Origin: Sipunculus nudus
Lineage: Eukaryota > Annelida > Sipuncula > Golfingiida > Sipunculidae
DNA: 64,000 nt
NCBI GenBank assembly: GCA_026874595.1
Contig: CM049307.1
Span: forward strand, 9,633,579 to 9,697,578
Direction of reading: 5' to 3'
A program made the position numbers and the translations under genes. Of this stretch, positions 12,180-24,700 are shown piece by piece (positions within the stretch are counted from its first letter, which is position 1; each line of letters opens with the position of its first letter). The notes beneath the pieces were generated by a model that ran no database searches, was not told where the DNA came from, and worked only from the letters and a program-made list of their open reading frames with translations.

Positions 12180-15100
12180 CCTGAAGGTGCTAAGCTACCC
12201 TAAGTGATGAGCCTGATAGCAAGATGCTCCTATTGTCCTTGGCCACCACCCATGGCAGTCCGTTTTCACCTAGATGTGAGGTTCTTAAATGCATTGATGT
12301 AAAACTGACTTTGACTTATGTCAGTATAAGGCCACGCAAAAAATATATTCCGAGACCAAAAATTATGGAGTGAGTGGGCAATTATTTTTGCTAAATTTAT
12401 CAGTTGAGACAAAATACATGGCGTTATGCAAACTCTCAGGAAGTACTGGTATGCCTAATTGCACTTTAATTTTTCAAATGAACAGAAAATTTAGTCCATT
12501 TTCAATGATACTTCAGAAAATTCTTTGAAGGGATCAAAGTAAAAGCACCAATTTGCAATGCTACCAAGCATTTCATGTTCATTCACAACCAAAAATTTGG
12601 TGAAAAATATGAGTAACAATTCCATTAAATATTATTTTTTGGTGAGGCCAATAAGAAAAATTAAGATTCACTCTATTGATTACTGTGTTCAAAATAAAAA
12701 ACCATGAACTTGTGCTGGTGAATATACTGCAGAAATTATTATGTTCTGCTATACTGAGGTAGTTAATATAGGTCAAGTCCTGTGGTTCAGTTCAGAAACT
12801 GGAATATCAATTGATGCTGTTTGTATCACATGAAAATGCCAAATGGTCAGTGTGGAGGAGTCCATCCTATCATTATCAACCAACATAACATATGAAATAA
12901 TTTAATGTCATGGTATTGTCAGTATTGTTGGTGTCCATCATGGTCACAAACAGTTGAAACCTTTAATGTTCCCCGGCACACCTTCACCTTTTCCAGTATC
13001 ATAACCTATCTTAATTGTCAGTGTTGTTTTTGGTTACAGGTTCTGAATGCCATGTGAATGGTTTCAAGGAATTGTATCAATTTGCTATCTTGTTTCACCA
13101 TCCCATTTTATTTGGTTTCACCTGGTACATGTACATAGATATCAGAATGATAAAAAGAAAGCAATGAATTTATTAGACAGTAACCTAATTAACTAATCAG
13201 AAATATGAAAGGTAAGGACTTCAGTAACTAGAGTATGTAAGTTATAATGTATATTACATCCGTTTTCATAACAAATTAAGTTTATTATAACATTAACAGC
13301 AGTTTTGAACAATTTGTGGGGGGTTATACACTGTCGAATCAACCCTAATAGTTGGAGTCCCCTTCATCACCATCTCCTTTTGTGTTTTTGTTGGTACTGT
13401 GAAATGTATAATGAAATTCTGTGATAGTTTATTACCATTTTGTGAAAATTTTCTTTTTTTTGGCTGTTTTTGCCATGGAAGGGAAGGGGTATAAAATTAA
13501 TCATCCCCCCCCCCCCCAATAGCAGGAGCTCCTTACTTCATTTATATTGGGACCATAATTCTGTAATTTGAGAGACGCACAAGTCTAGTAGGTGTATATC
13601 AGACAGTAAAAGTAAACAACATACAGAAATTATAATCACATATGATTATGTGAAATAACAAAACAAAATCATAACACAAAAGTTCTTATTTTATAAAGTT
13701 TCTTCATATTTTATAAAGTTGCTTCATCTAGTATTCTTCACTGGACAGATCAAAATTAGAAAATAAATTTGTATGGCCATTGTGACAGCCATAAAATCTA
13801 TTTTTTGACACTTTTTACAGACTTTGAAATTGTCATAAGTGATAGAATACCTGCTTATAATGTTCATGTATTACCTCAGTGTCTGGAATAAAGTTTTATT
13901 CAACACAGCTGAATATATTCCATAGTTAATTCTAAGAGTGGATATATAATCATATATGTATTTATTGAGTAAATTAAATAAACAACCTAATTTGAGGATA
14001 AGGGTGGGCCACTCATCATATTCACAGAGTAGTAATGGGCATGGTGGCACCATCCTGACTCAGGCTGTAAACCAGTCAGGGATGTATTAACCACCTTGAC
14101 CTGACCTTCACATCTACCTCTATATCACCCGGGCAACCTTAAACTCATCCAACAGGAACATTATGTTTGATACTGGTACTCATGTGTGCTAGTAGGGCTC
14201 TGCATTACACATTCAAATGTAGATAGTGTGTTTATATAACATAAAGAAATACAAGAAGAAAGATTCATCATCAGGAAAAATCTAACTGATATTACAGTTT
14301 TCATTGTTTAAGGAATCAGTCTCATATATAGTTCACTCTCATGGTATATCTTGCATCTTACATCTTACAAACTTTAACAGACCTATACGCAAGAGGCTTG
14401 CATGTTTTGGCTCAGGCCTATATTTGTATTTATTAGTCTCCCATGATCTCTTTTAACATGAAGTGATGAAATAATCTCTGTTAAACATAATAATTCATAT
14501 AACAATTATTTGGCTTTTTAATCAACAAATTGTGGGTCTATGCCCTAGAATATCAAAACTTGTTTGTTCACTGTGTTTAAAGTTAATCATTCAGCATTAA
14601 CAGGTTATGGCCCATGGGTTGTGTACATGAGGTGGTTGAGATGAATAAAGTGAAAGGTTTCCTGTTTCAAAATGTTTGATTTTTAATAAATAATTGTTTT
14701 GATAACATTTTGATCATTTTTCCATTACCAGCAGTTCTCCTACCAGATTTTAGATTTTGATCTTTTACTATGAGTGTGCTCACAAAAATAGATGGGACCT
14801 AAATTTCATGACGGGCCTTGTAAAAAAGAAAAAGCAGATTCTCCTGGCCTATCATTAAAAAAATAGAAACCTGTCACGGACCTTATTAAGATATTCCCTG
14901 AAAGAATTATATCATTTAAATTAAGACTCATCCTAAAGTAGCCTTTGGTGCCAACATTTGGATTGGATTTTAATATATGGCAGTATAAAGTATTTATAGA
15001 TGACTATGATTACCCACAGGTCAGTGCAGACAGAACCTCACTTTGAAACTGCAGTATTGAGTGGTGCCAGTATGGTTCATTGGGCCAACAGGTCTATCTC

Positions 15101-15592
15101 TAAAGATCATACATGGTTTTAATATAAAAATACAGATCTTCCTATTAACATAGGATGATCGGAATAAAGATCAGAAAAATTAAAAAGGATAAGAAAAATA
15201 ACATGGATATAAAAAAAAATATAAATTTAAATTCTGATGAAAATTTAAATCAGGTTACTGAAGGGACAACCTTTTGTATGTTTATTTGTATAAATATAAT
15301 TTTAATGTGAAAGTTATAAACCATAACAGTCAATGTCTAGGTAACCAATGAGTCCCTGATAAACAGGAAATAGCCTGTGGATATTCCTACAAAAATGCCT
15401 GTAATGAAGGGGTAACCAATGCTATTTAAACAAGAGGTATTGAATAATTCTAAATGGAGATATTTAGTACTTAATTATCTACAAAAAAAGGAGGACCAAC
15501 AATGTAGAGGTGTTTAATAACTGTCCAAAATACAGAGAGTCAGATATACTGAAAGGTTTCAAAGCAGGTTAATCAAGAGAGTTTTGTGTTTT
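12180..15592. other. Non-coding stretch, no supported feature
   Basis: AT-rich DNA with poly-C tracts at 13505-13517 and scattered short repeats. No exon with credible splice sites or family similarity was recognised. Confidence 0.4.
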
Positions 15593-15800
15593 CAGGGGCA
15601 GATCCAGGATTTAGGAAAAGGGGGTACAACCCAGGAGGACTAAGGAAAAACCTAAAAAAAGGATCCCAGGTCTAGAAAAGGGGGGTGGGGGGGGGATCCA
15701 GATCGCGAAATTTTGACTGAAACACTTAAAAAAGGTTCCTAAGGAGGAAAAAGGGGAAGTCCTGACACCCCCCCCCCCCCCCCCCCCGGATCTTATTCTG
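15593..15800. mobile_element. Degenerate MITE of the CAGGGGCGGATCCAGG family
   Basis: Begins CAGGGGCAGATCCAGG and ends GGATCTTATTCTG, a decayed version of the element at 39939-40050. The interior holds poly-G and a 20-base poly-C tract (15768-15787). Confidence 0.5.
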
Positions 15801-16919
15801 GTTATTATATCTTGTATTCATAGCTAATCATCAATAAATGGTGAACAGGGTGCTTCAATTGATTTCCACCCTCAACATTTCAGATACTGCCCACAGCAGC
15901 AGTTATACAAGTTTTGAAAAACCATGTCAGGTATCACTCAGATTATAAATCAAATGACCTGAGATTAGGCATAGACATATATGAGACCATAAAGTAAAAC
16001 CAGATAATTATTTTAAGGAAATAGCTGAAGCAACATGACCAAAAATGACAAAGTGCTCAATATTTGTGAATACTTTTCCCTCCAGAATTAAAATGTTCAT
16101 TATTTCAGTCAGAACAGTTTATAACAGAATACTCTGCAGTTATTCTATGACATATGTAAAGTGAAATGCCCTGTCACGCACTGAACCTAGTTAACTATGA
16201 ATGTTATCACCCTACAGTAAGTATTACCTGAACTTGTACTTGGACATTAACCAGCATATTGACTGATGGGTGATGCCATGACAGTTATCACGTGATCAGT
16301 AGATTTGTTACATTGTTGTTAGGTAAATGTTCAAGGTCTGCTTGATGTTGGGATTCATTTTCCACAGAATCCAATAATATATATGGTCACATGAAATTTG
16401 TCCTAGTGGGAAAAAATGCCATCAAACACTCATTCAAGGGTCATTTACATGTGATGATTATCACCAAAATTTAATCACTTTGAGATGTGCAAACTTGCAA
16501 CCTTTATTTTGAAATTTGGTGATATCCATGAAACAATTCCTCAGATATCTTGTGGACACACACACATAATCCACCAAAACCTATACATCTTTGCTTTGAG
16601 AATGGTTAATATAGATGAGAAAGAAATACATGTATCTAAAGAAAGATTGGTTGGCACAGAAGAGAAAAAGAACCCCAGTTCTTGAAACCATGCTATGACT
16701 TAAGTCAAAATTTAATGGATATTTCCACAACATTGACAGCCTCACATATAAGCTATGGCAGTTTTTTGTATTGGCCAAAACAAAGTTTTGCAGATACTAT
16801 GTTTTTGACTGGGTTCTGTCGCCACAGCCATATTTGTTTCCAGAGAACTCCTCTGAGACTACTTGACCAATTTTTCCAAAACTCACACCACGTGTGAACT
16901 GGTGCCTAACCATTCTGTG

Positions 16920-17890
16920 TTGACCTCTGACCTTTTTCTTCGAACTCCTAAAATTCGGCATGCTTATACATCCTAGATAGCTTTCTTGATTTTCTGACAG
17001 GTGGCGCCACCTACATTCACGTTAACACTGCAGACATCCAAGCTCATATCTCGGGAACTGTTTGACCAATCAGGAAAAAAATTTTTTACAAATGTATCCC
17101 TTGGATAGCTTTATAACATACACAAAGGTGGCACCACCTGCAACCCTTTTTGGCACAGCGTCCATCTGTTCTTCTGCTTTGGGTTAAAATCACTCATATC
17201 TCTTCAGTTGTTTGACTAATTCACCTGAAATTTGGCAAATGTATACATCCCAGATAGCTTTCTTGATTTTATGACAGGTTGTGCCACCTACATTGATGTT
17301 CACGCTGCAGACATCCATGCATATATCTCCGGACTGATTTGACGTATCTTCTTGAAACTTTGCATGTGTTTAGATCTCACATAGCTCTTTATCATACAAG
17401 AAACATGATGCACCACCTGCAACCATTTTTGCACTGTCCATCTTTTCGTTTGGCTTGGCTAAATTCATTCATATCTCGACTGTGGTTTGACTTATTCACC
17501 TGAAATATTGCATGCTTTTACATCTTGGATAGCTTTCTTGATTTTATGATTGTTGGCGCCACCTACGTTCAAGTTCACGCTGCAGACATCCATGCTGATA
17601 TCTCCAGACTGGTTTGACATATCTTCTTAAAAAGTTGCATGTTTTTAGATCTCACATAGCTCTCATTATCATACAAGAAACAAATGGCATGACCTGCAAG
17701 CATTTTTGCACAGCATCCATCTGTTTGTCTGCTGTGGGATAAAATCACTCATATCTCGGGAGTGGTTTGACTTTTCCACCTGAAATTTTGCATGTGTATA
17801 CATCTTGAATAGTTTTTTGTTCAAATAACAGGTGCTGCCACCTACAATTATGTTTACCTTGCAGACATCCATGCTAATATGTAACACATC
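16920..17890. repeat. Tandem repeat, about 277 bp, roughly 3.5 copies
   Basis: The word GCAGACATCCA recurs at 17030, 17307, 17582 and 17861, and GATAGCTTTCTTGATTTT recurs between them. Each unit has phrases such as TCATATCTC, GTTTGACTTATTCACCTG and GGCGCCACCTACATT. Related phrases appear in the 24.5-26.5 kb element, so this is probably mobile-element derived. Confidence 0.75.
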
Positions 17891-18199
17891 TAACTTTTTA
17901 TCCCCTTGACACTTAATCCATTCCTCACTTCACCCGTCCTACTCTGATTTTGGTGGATACACGTAGTCCCTTGATGACTACCGGTATTCAAGTTTTAAAA
18001 AGGATAGGCCCATGGCCTGTTGGTGGCACTGTCTATTGAATGAGGATGAAGGTATCCATACTATAAGAATGATATGTTATTATTAAGCCTTCTGGATTTC
18101 AAGTTTTAATTGCACAGGGTTAGGAATAATCCAGAAGTCATACCTTGTTGTTAAGACATTACAGTGAATCTCTAAGGTTCAACAAAATTACACAAGTAT

Positions 18200-18285
18200 G
18201 CCATTGAGGCCCTGGCAGGGTTCAAACCAGGGTCCTTCAGCTCCAAAGTCCCTGCCTTAAGCACCAGGCTATGCCTACCAGTCAC
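18200..18285 (-). repeat. tRNA-like relic, possibly the head of a tRNA-derived SINE
   Basis: On the minus strand, ATAGCCTGGTGCTTAAGGC resembles a polymerase III A box and D-arm, and about 35 bases later GGTTTGAACCC resembles a B box and T-arm. The stems do not pair well enough for a functional tRNA, so I call it a relic only. Confidence 0.35.
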
Positions 18286-18617
18286 TGACAGAGGTCATTA
18301 TCAGGAAATGCATTGCTAATAGTTGCACTAATTGTTCTTAAATTTTTATTTTTAATGGTATTCTTCTTTCTTTAGGAAACTTGAAAGAAATAAAAAGTAA
18401 GCTTCTTATTAAGTTCATAATTTTTCTTGGAGGGGCAATTTTCTAAATGTTTTTTCCTGTGATGACTTGGTATCATCTGTTTATCTATACAGAGACATCT
18501 TACATTACTGATACGGTGACAGTATACATCTCCATGACAGTGTTCGTGACATTACCAGAGTATGATTTACTAGAATTGACAGTTTATGGGATGATTGTGT
18601 TAATTTTTTTTTTCCAG

Positions 18618-18752
18618 ACTTTACTTCACTGTTCCTTGGCTCCCTGCGTCTGGTGTTTCTGTTAGGCTTCGTTACCTTGGTGATTGCTGGGATCCAACGC
18701 CTGTGGAAGTCACTAGGTCTTCAGAGAAGGTCTAGTCAGAACCAGCAAGCAG
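18618..18752 (+). CDS. UBXN8: UBXN8 exon with membrane helix
   Basis: 135 bp, acceptor TTTTTCCAG|, donor |GTATAT, entering in phase 1. It encodes a hydrophobic helix with the stretch LVFLLGFVTLVIAGI, then a basic QRLWKSLGLQRR segment that fits the cytosolic side. It aligns with human UBXN8 from its KDFLLL block onward. Confidence 0.85.
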
Positions 18753-21700
18753 GTATATGTAATGTATTCTGTACATTCAGATGAAACAGTAGCTACCTGA
18801 ATGGTAAGAGATATTTTGATAATAGTTCATAGAATATATAAATGTTACAACTAAAATTGTGAAATTGCCCATTTTATGAAATGGGAATCTGAACTGCCGG
18901 GAATATATTTCTTGATTCTGTAAGGTATAAAGGACTGTTTGAAGGATTCTTTGTGACTATCTGCTCATGTGAATCCCAATGCCAAATCTTAATGCCTATC
19001 CTGTAAGAGCATGAATTAACATTGAGTTGTTACACTGAGATGTATGGTTTCATGAGTAATTGTGTATATCACCAGAGTGATACAAAACAGCACATGCATA
19101 ATGGCATATAATTGATCAAATGACTATAAATTCCAAATTTGCAGTTGAAGTTCATTTTATTTGTAACTTTAAATGATGTGTTTGTTTTTTGGAAATATGA
19201 ACAACATTCTTTTAATCAATGTATTAATAACTTTTTATTTTCATTTTAATGCCAGAGTTTAAATTAAGTATTTTAAGTATTTATAAAAAGTATTTAATTA
19301 AATTGATAGGTAATATATTATATAATTATCATATATTATTCAGAAATATATTACCAATCTTTTTTACTGTTGCATTTTATTTTCAAGAAGTTCTTTGATC
19401 TTTGTTTGTTTCTGCCACTTAATTAAAGTACACTATGTTTGCCCCTTAATTCAAATGATTAACCTGAATTCACCTGGTATGTTGGTAGTAATCATTAACA
19501 TACATATATAAATACTAGCTGATAAACCCGGTATACCGGGCTTTTCACCGCGGTTTGGGAGATATATTTACTGAGATATTGAAGGTTGGCTCATTTTTTA
19601 TTATAAAAGTTAAAAGAAATATAGATTTTAGTGGGATACTCTTGGAATACAATATGTACAAATATTTTTTACTGTTATTTTGTGGCGCTGTGCTCGTAGC
19701 AAAAATCATATCCCGGTATGTTTACCTTAAAGACCTGGTCAGTGATGGTTTACATTGCGAACCGGAATGAGACGCGGAGGCATACAGTGTTTCGTTGATA
19801 TTTGACTGGTTTTTATCGTTGGACGTATAAAGAATAGGTTGATGTGAGGAACACATTAGATTAATTAAATGTACGTTGCAAGGAAACTTCCTGAAGAAGG
19901 AAACAGAAATATACATGTATCGTAAGTAGCAGAAGCGGACCCAGCGAGACTCCATGCAGTGGGTCCGTATCCCATTTTCAGACCCCCGACACCACCCAAG
20001 CCCTGTTCCTGAATTCAGGACCTTGAATTAGGTTTTGTCATTAATCCTCCTGGGTTGAACTCTCCATTTCATAAAGCGAGAAACATGTGTTTTTCTCTTT
20101 TACTGACCACGCATGTGGGTCAAATCCCTCATTGAAAGCAAGCGTTATTCATATGAACAATAGTCCTTAGTGTTAGAGGTTAAGTGACCACGATGCACGC
20201 ATTCCGGTGATTGCCGAAGGCAATTCGGTTGTGCTCGGTAAAAAAACGGAAAAATCACTCAAAATTATGTGTATATTAAAAATTATTTATTTTCATATCG
20301 CCTATGTCACTGCAGGGATAATAACCTTTAAAATGATGTATGGCACAATATTGTACACAACGCGGTTTTTGAGAACAGCGCGAACAAACGTGAACTGTAT
20401 TCCTTTTATAAGTATTAGATTACTTCAGATTTCAGAATAATGTGTAGCTGCTCATGTATGACATGTGATTTACATACACATTTTTTAGTACATTTCCTAT
20501 CTGTGGCTTAATACATTAGTTGAAGCCTACAAATTATGGCTCACCCAACCATAGATGAAAAACTATCAATTTTTAGGTCACAGGGCAAACGTCAAGGCCA
20601 CAGGATCCACTCGTTCAAAATCTTTGTGGACTCAGTTTAAGCTTAACTGTTTGACCTAAACCTTTCAACTTGCACATAAGGCCCACCCAACCATGTATGA
20701 AGAACTATCAATTTTGAGGGCAAAGGCCAAGGCCACAGGACCCTCTTCTTGAAAAAGCTTGTGGACACTCTTAAAGCTAAACTGTTTGATCTAAATCTTT
20801 CATCTTGCACATATAAATCACCCATCCATAGATGAAGATGAAGAGTTTTAGGTCAAAGGTCAAGGTCACAGAACTGCCTTTTTCATTTTCACACACATGT
20901 AATACACCAGTATATTTATGCTCCCATGCAAGGGGATGCTCTGCTCTGCGGTGCCCTTGTAAGTATGGTCTCTTTGAGATGAAAGAAACATAAAATAAAA
21001 TACTATAAATATGATTAGAAGAAATCAACCATTCAAAAATAAATTGTGAGACCATTATCCTCTGGCTGATCATCATGTTTTCTAAACAAAGAACTCAAGA
21101 AGATCCTTTTATTCCTTACAGTTATAAGGGAAAACTATGTACAGATTCTTACAGATCAAAACAAATGGTTATTAAAAATTAATTAGTTAAACTGAGATAA
21201 TCAAATGATTTGTTATTATCTGATTCAAAATAGCAATATGTTTGCATGTATGACAATGTTGATACATCTTTATGTCATGTGTGACCAGAATCTAGCAAAA
21301 ATTCTCGGTTTTAAATGTGCCACTTTTAGAAATGAGCAAAATTCCTCCAATTTCATGAAATGGGCAATTTCACATTTTGGGTGTAATATATATACTGTGG
21401 TTGGCTTTATATTCGCGAGACTGAAGTTTCGCTCTTTCTTCATTTTGAGCGTTTCGCGAGGGTTTCATTTTCGCGATTGTACTAGAACATGTACCATCTA
21501 AGTACAGCAGTATACATAATTGTATTTGTATTGACTTTGAATTTAGAACATATCCTACAATGTCTCACTCATTTCTGGTTCAGTCATTCACTTATGACCT
21601 GTTTAACAGTTGATATATTTCATGTGATTACCACGTGTTTCAATAACGATAAGTTTTCTGATTATTTTGTTTCCAGAGGTGGGATAACCATATTCCCTCT

Positions 21701-24700
21701 TGTTCATCTTAGTTGATGAGGCATTTATTCCCAAGGGTTTAATATTCGCGATTATTTCATATTCGTGATTATCACGAAATTTAATCCCTCGCGAATAAAA
21801 CGGCAACTACAGTATGTCAAGGCCCAGATCCTCATCTTGACCAATCGCCGATTGGTCTGGACCAAATTCTGATCAGGATTCAGTCGGGCCTAAATCGTGA
21901 TCCTCAATTAATAACAAAGAGAATGACATCCTGTGTAATCAGTTGAAGGCTATGGCTACCCATATCCCTGATCCAGCTCATAATTGTACCTTCTTGCTTA
22001 ATTCATGCCCACAAGACTCTTTTTAATTATCAGATCAATGTTAAATTGAGTATATTTATAGAATGTTTTTGTTTATTTTAGATACAGAATTTAATTATTT
22101 TGATCCATACATACATGATGTATATAGGTAATACAAGCCAGAAAAAGTTTTATCATCAAGTTTTACATATTTTGAATTTTACAAAAGTTAAGTTGTGCCT
22201 GAAAGGTCAGTAGTATTCATTTATTCCATTAATTAATTCATGTCAGGTACCAATCCTACTAATATTCACTTGTTCAGCCAACTCTTTATGTTTTTGAAGT
22301 TTGGTAAGGCTTAAATTAAAGTTTGTCATGATGATATTAGATTAACATTTATGAGAAGGCTGAACTAAGCTGAATTTTCCTCAGTTTAATTAGAAGTATG
22401 TGCCATAGGTATTATTTGGTATTATTATGGTCTGAATCATCATTTGGTGTGGACCAGATCCTGATCAGGGTTTAGACTTTTCAGAGTCCGGATCGGGATT
22501 TGGTCTGCAACAATGGGGAATGAGTCCAGACCAATCTGTGATTGGTCCAGTCCAAATCCCCATCGGGATTCAGTCTGCCCAAAACTCTGATCGTGATCCT
22601 GACCAGCCCTGGTCCAGCCCAGATCCTGATTGGGGTTTAGGCTGGACTAAATCCTGACCGGTATTTGGGGCTTGACAAATATATAATATATCAAATATCT
22701 GTCAAGGAACAGTTAAAGATTTCTGGCCACAGAATCAGCAGGACACATCTGTGATCATTTAAAGAAAGGTAACTGACCAAGTCTTCACTGTTATTACACA
22801 GAATCTTATGGGGATCTACCTTTGCAAACAATTTCTGTACTTAATAAAATTTAACCCCTTTCTCTGATGAGAAGAGCATGAGTTGTGGAAGGCCTCCTTG
22901 ACAAAAGCCAGGTGTATCATGAATAAAGCTAGGTGTATCATGAATAAAGCTAGGTGTATCATGAATAAAGCTAGGTGTATCATGAATAAAGCTAGGTGTA
23001 TCATGAATAAAGCTAGGTGTATCATGAATAAAGCTAGGTGTATCATGAATAAAGCTAGGTGTATCATGAATAAAGCTAGGTGTATCATGAATAAAGGTTT
23101 TTGTTTCACCTTTTCCTAGTAGTTTGTCCTGAATTAAGTTCTCCATGTAAACTGACAGGAATTATAATTAACTTTCACAGTTTTTACATGTTCACATACA
23201 TGCATGCAAAGCAAAACATTTTCTAGGTGTCTAGGTTTATATTCCAGGAGCCGAGGTAATTCTGTTTAATCATAATTATGTTTGATAAACCTATACAAAG
23301 GATAAACTCCCCATGTGTATACAACAGTTTTATGTATTTGGCCAAAGATCACAGATATTTATTAAAAAGGAAATACCAGGTTTGTCACATATCTAGGTGT
23401 TTTAATGAGGCATTGTGTAACTTTCTTCATTTCATGTAAACCTGTCTATATATTGATCTAGCTGAGTTAACCAAAAACCTGGATGATTGTATTGCGTTGG
23501 CTGGAAACTTTAGTCAGTGGCAAATAAGCAGGTGTATCATTTCAATTGAACAGTTAGTCCTTTTCTGTCAGAAATAAAATGTGTACAACTACAAGATGAT
23601 ATACTTGTAATTGTTATACTGCAAGAGAACTTTGTTTACTAAACTATAATATGAAAATGTGGGCCATTTATTTGTAATGATATTTTACTTCCATAGGTAT
23701 TAGAAAATAACAAAATTGATAAACTCTCAAAATGTACACATAAAAATAATAATAATTATATTTCAGATTGATCAAAAACTAGAAATAAATAAATAAAAAA
23801 TTAACAAGGAACAAAAATTATAAATCCTGAATCATTAGTTCTAAAGTGTTCAAAAAAATTATTAATAAAGCCAACGATAGATCAAATATATGAACAGCAG
23901 TTTTTCAAATTCAAAAATATTATTAATTGCAGTGAGTTAATGGTAGAATAGATAAGGAACATTGTTAAAATGTTTGGATTAAATCATCTTGAGACTAAAA
24001 TGACTTTTAAAGCTGTTAGAGCTAACTATTCTGTTCTTGTCCTTGTCATGAGTGATTAGGATTCACCTGTATTTTTTTATGAAATATCACAGGTACCCTT
24101 ACTTTTTTCTTTTTATCCCCAATCAAGTATGACTGATCAGAATTATTGATGTCCTCTGTGACACTTGCATTATGAAAAAAAGACACATATCTGATAAGTC
24201 ACATTGTTTCATGGAGTTCATTGTAATAGCTGTCAGACTACTCAGTCATAAATTTGATTAAGACAATACATAAAAGTCTGTTTATCAGATGACATGGTCA
24301 GAGCCCACTTGTTAAGGTGGCAACCTTGATATATACCTCTTCATTTAAAATCACTTCTGAAGGTGTTTTAAACACATTTTGAGACTTCATAAAGTACATA
24401 TAATTTAAAAACCAGACGTACTGTTTTCCCTCATGAAATATTTGTTGATGAAAATTTCCTTCATTTTTAGCTCAGCTGACTGTAAGTCATCTGAGCTATA
24501 GCGATCACTCTTTGTCTGTCGTCCGTCTGTCGGTCTGTCAGTCTGTCCTTCTGTCTGTCCATTAACCAGGCACAAATCGTAACCACTGGACCTAGAATCT
24601 TGTAACTTGAGATTCTGAGAGGTCCATAAAAAATCTCCATGGAAACCAGACATTAGGTCTCTGTTACCCATATTCTTCGAGCGATGGGGCCCCAAAGTAC

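Noticed and set aside
18376-18396. 21-base candidate micro-exon between TTTCTTTAG and GTAAGC upstream of the UBXN8 helix exon
   Set aside because: It does not supply the needed phase or any conserved residues, and it lacks a start codon.
18447-18665. 72-codon plus-strand frame rich in hydrophobic residues
   Set aside because: It overlaps the true UBXN8 exon in the wrong frame, and the residues do not resemble UBXN8.
22816-23146. Three overlapping open frames on both strands encoding perfect 7-residue repeats
   Set aside because: They follow from a 21-bp repeat without stops. There is no splice, start-context or family evidence for a protein.
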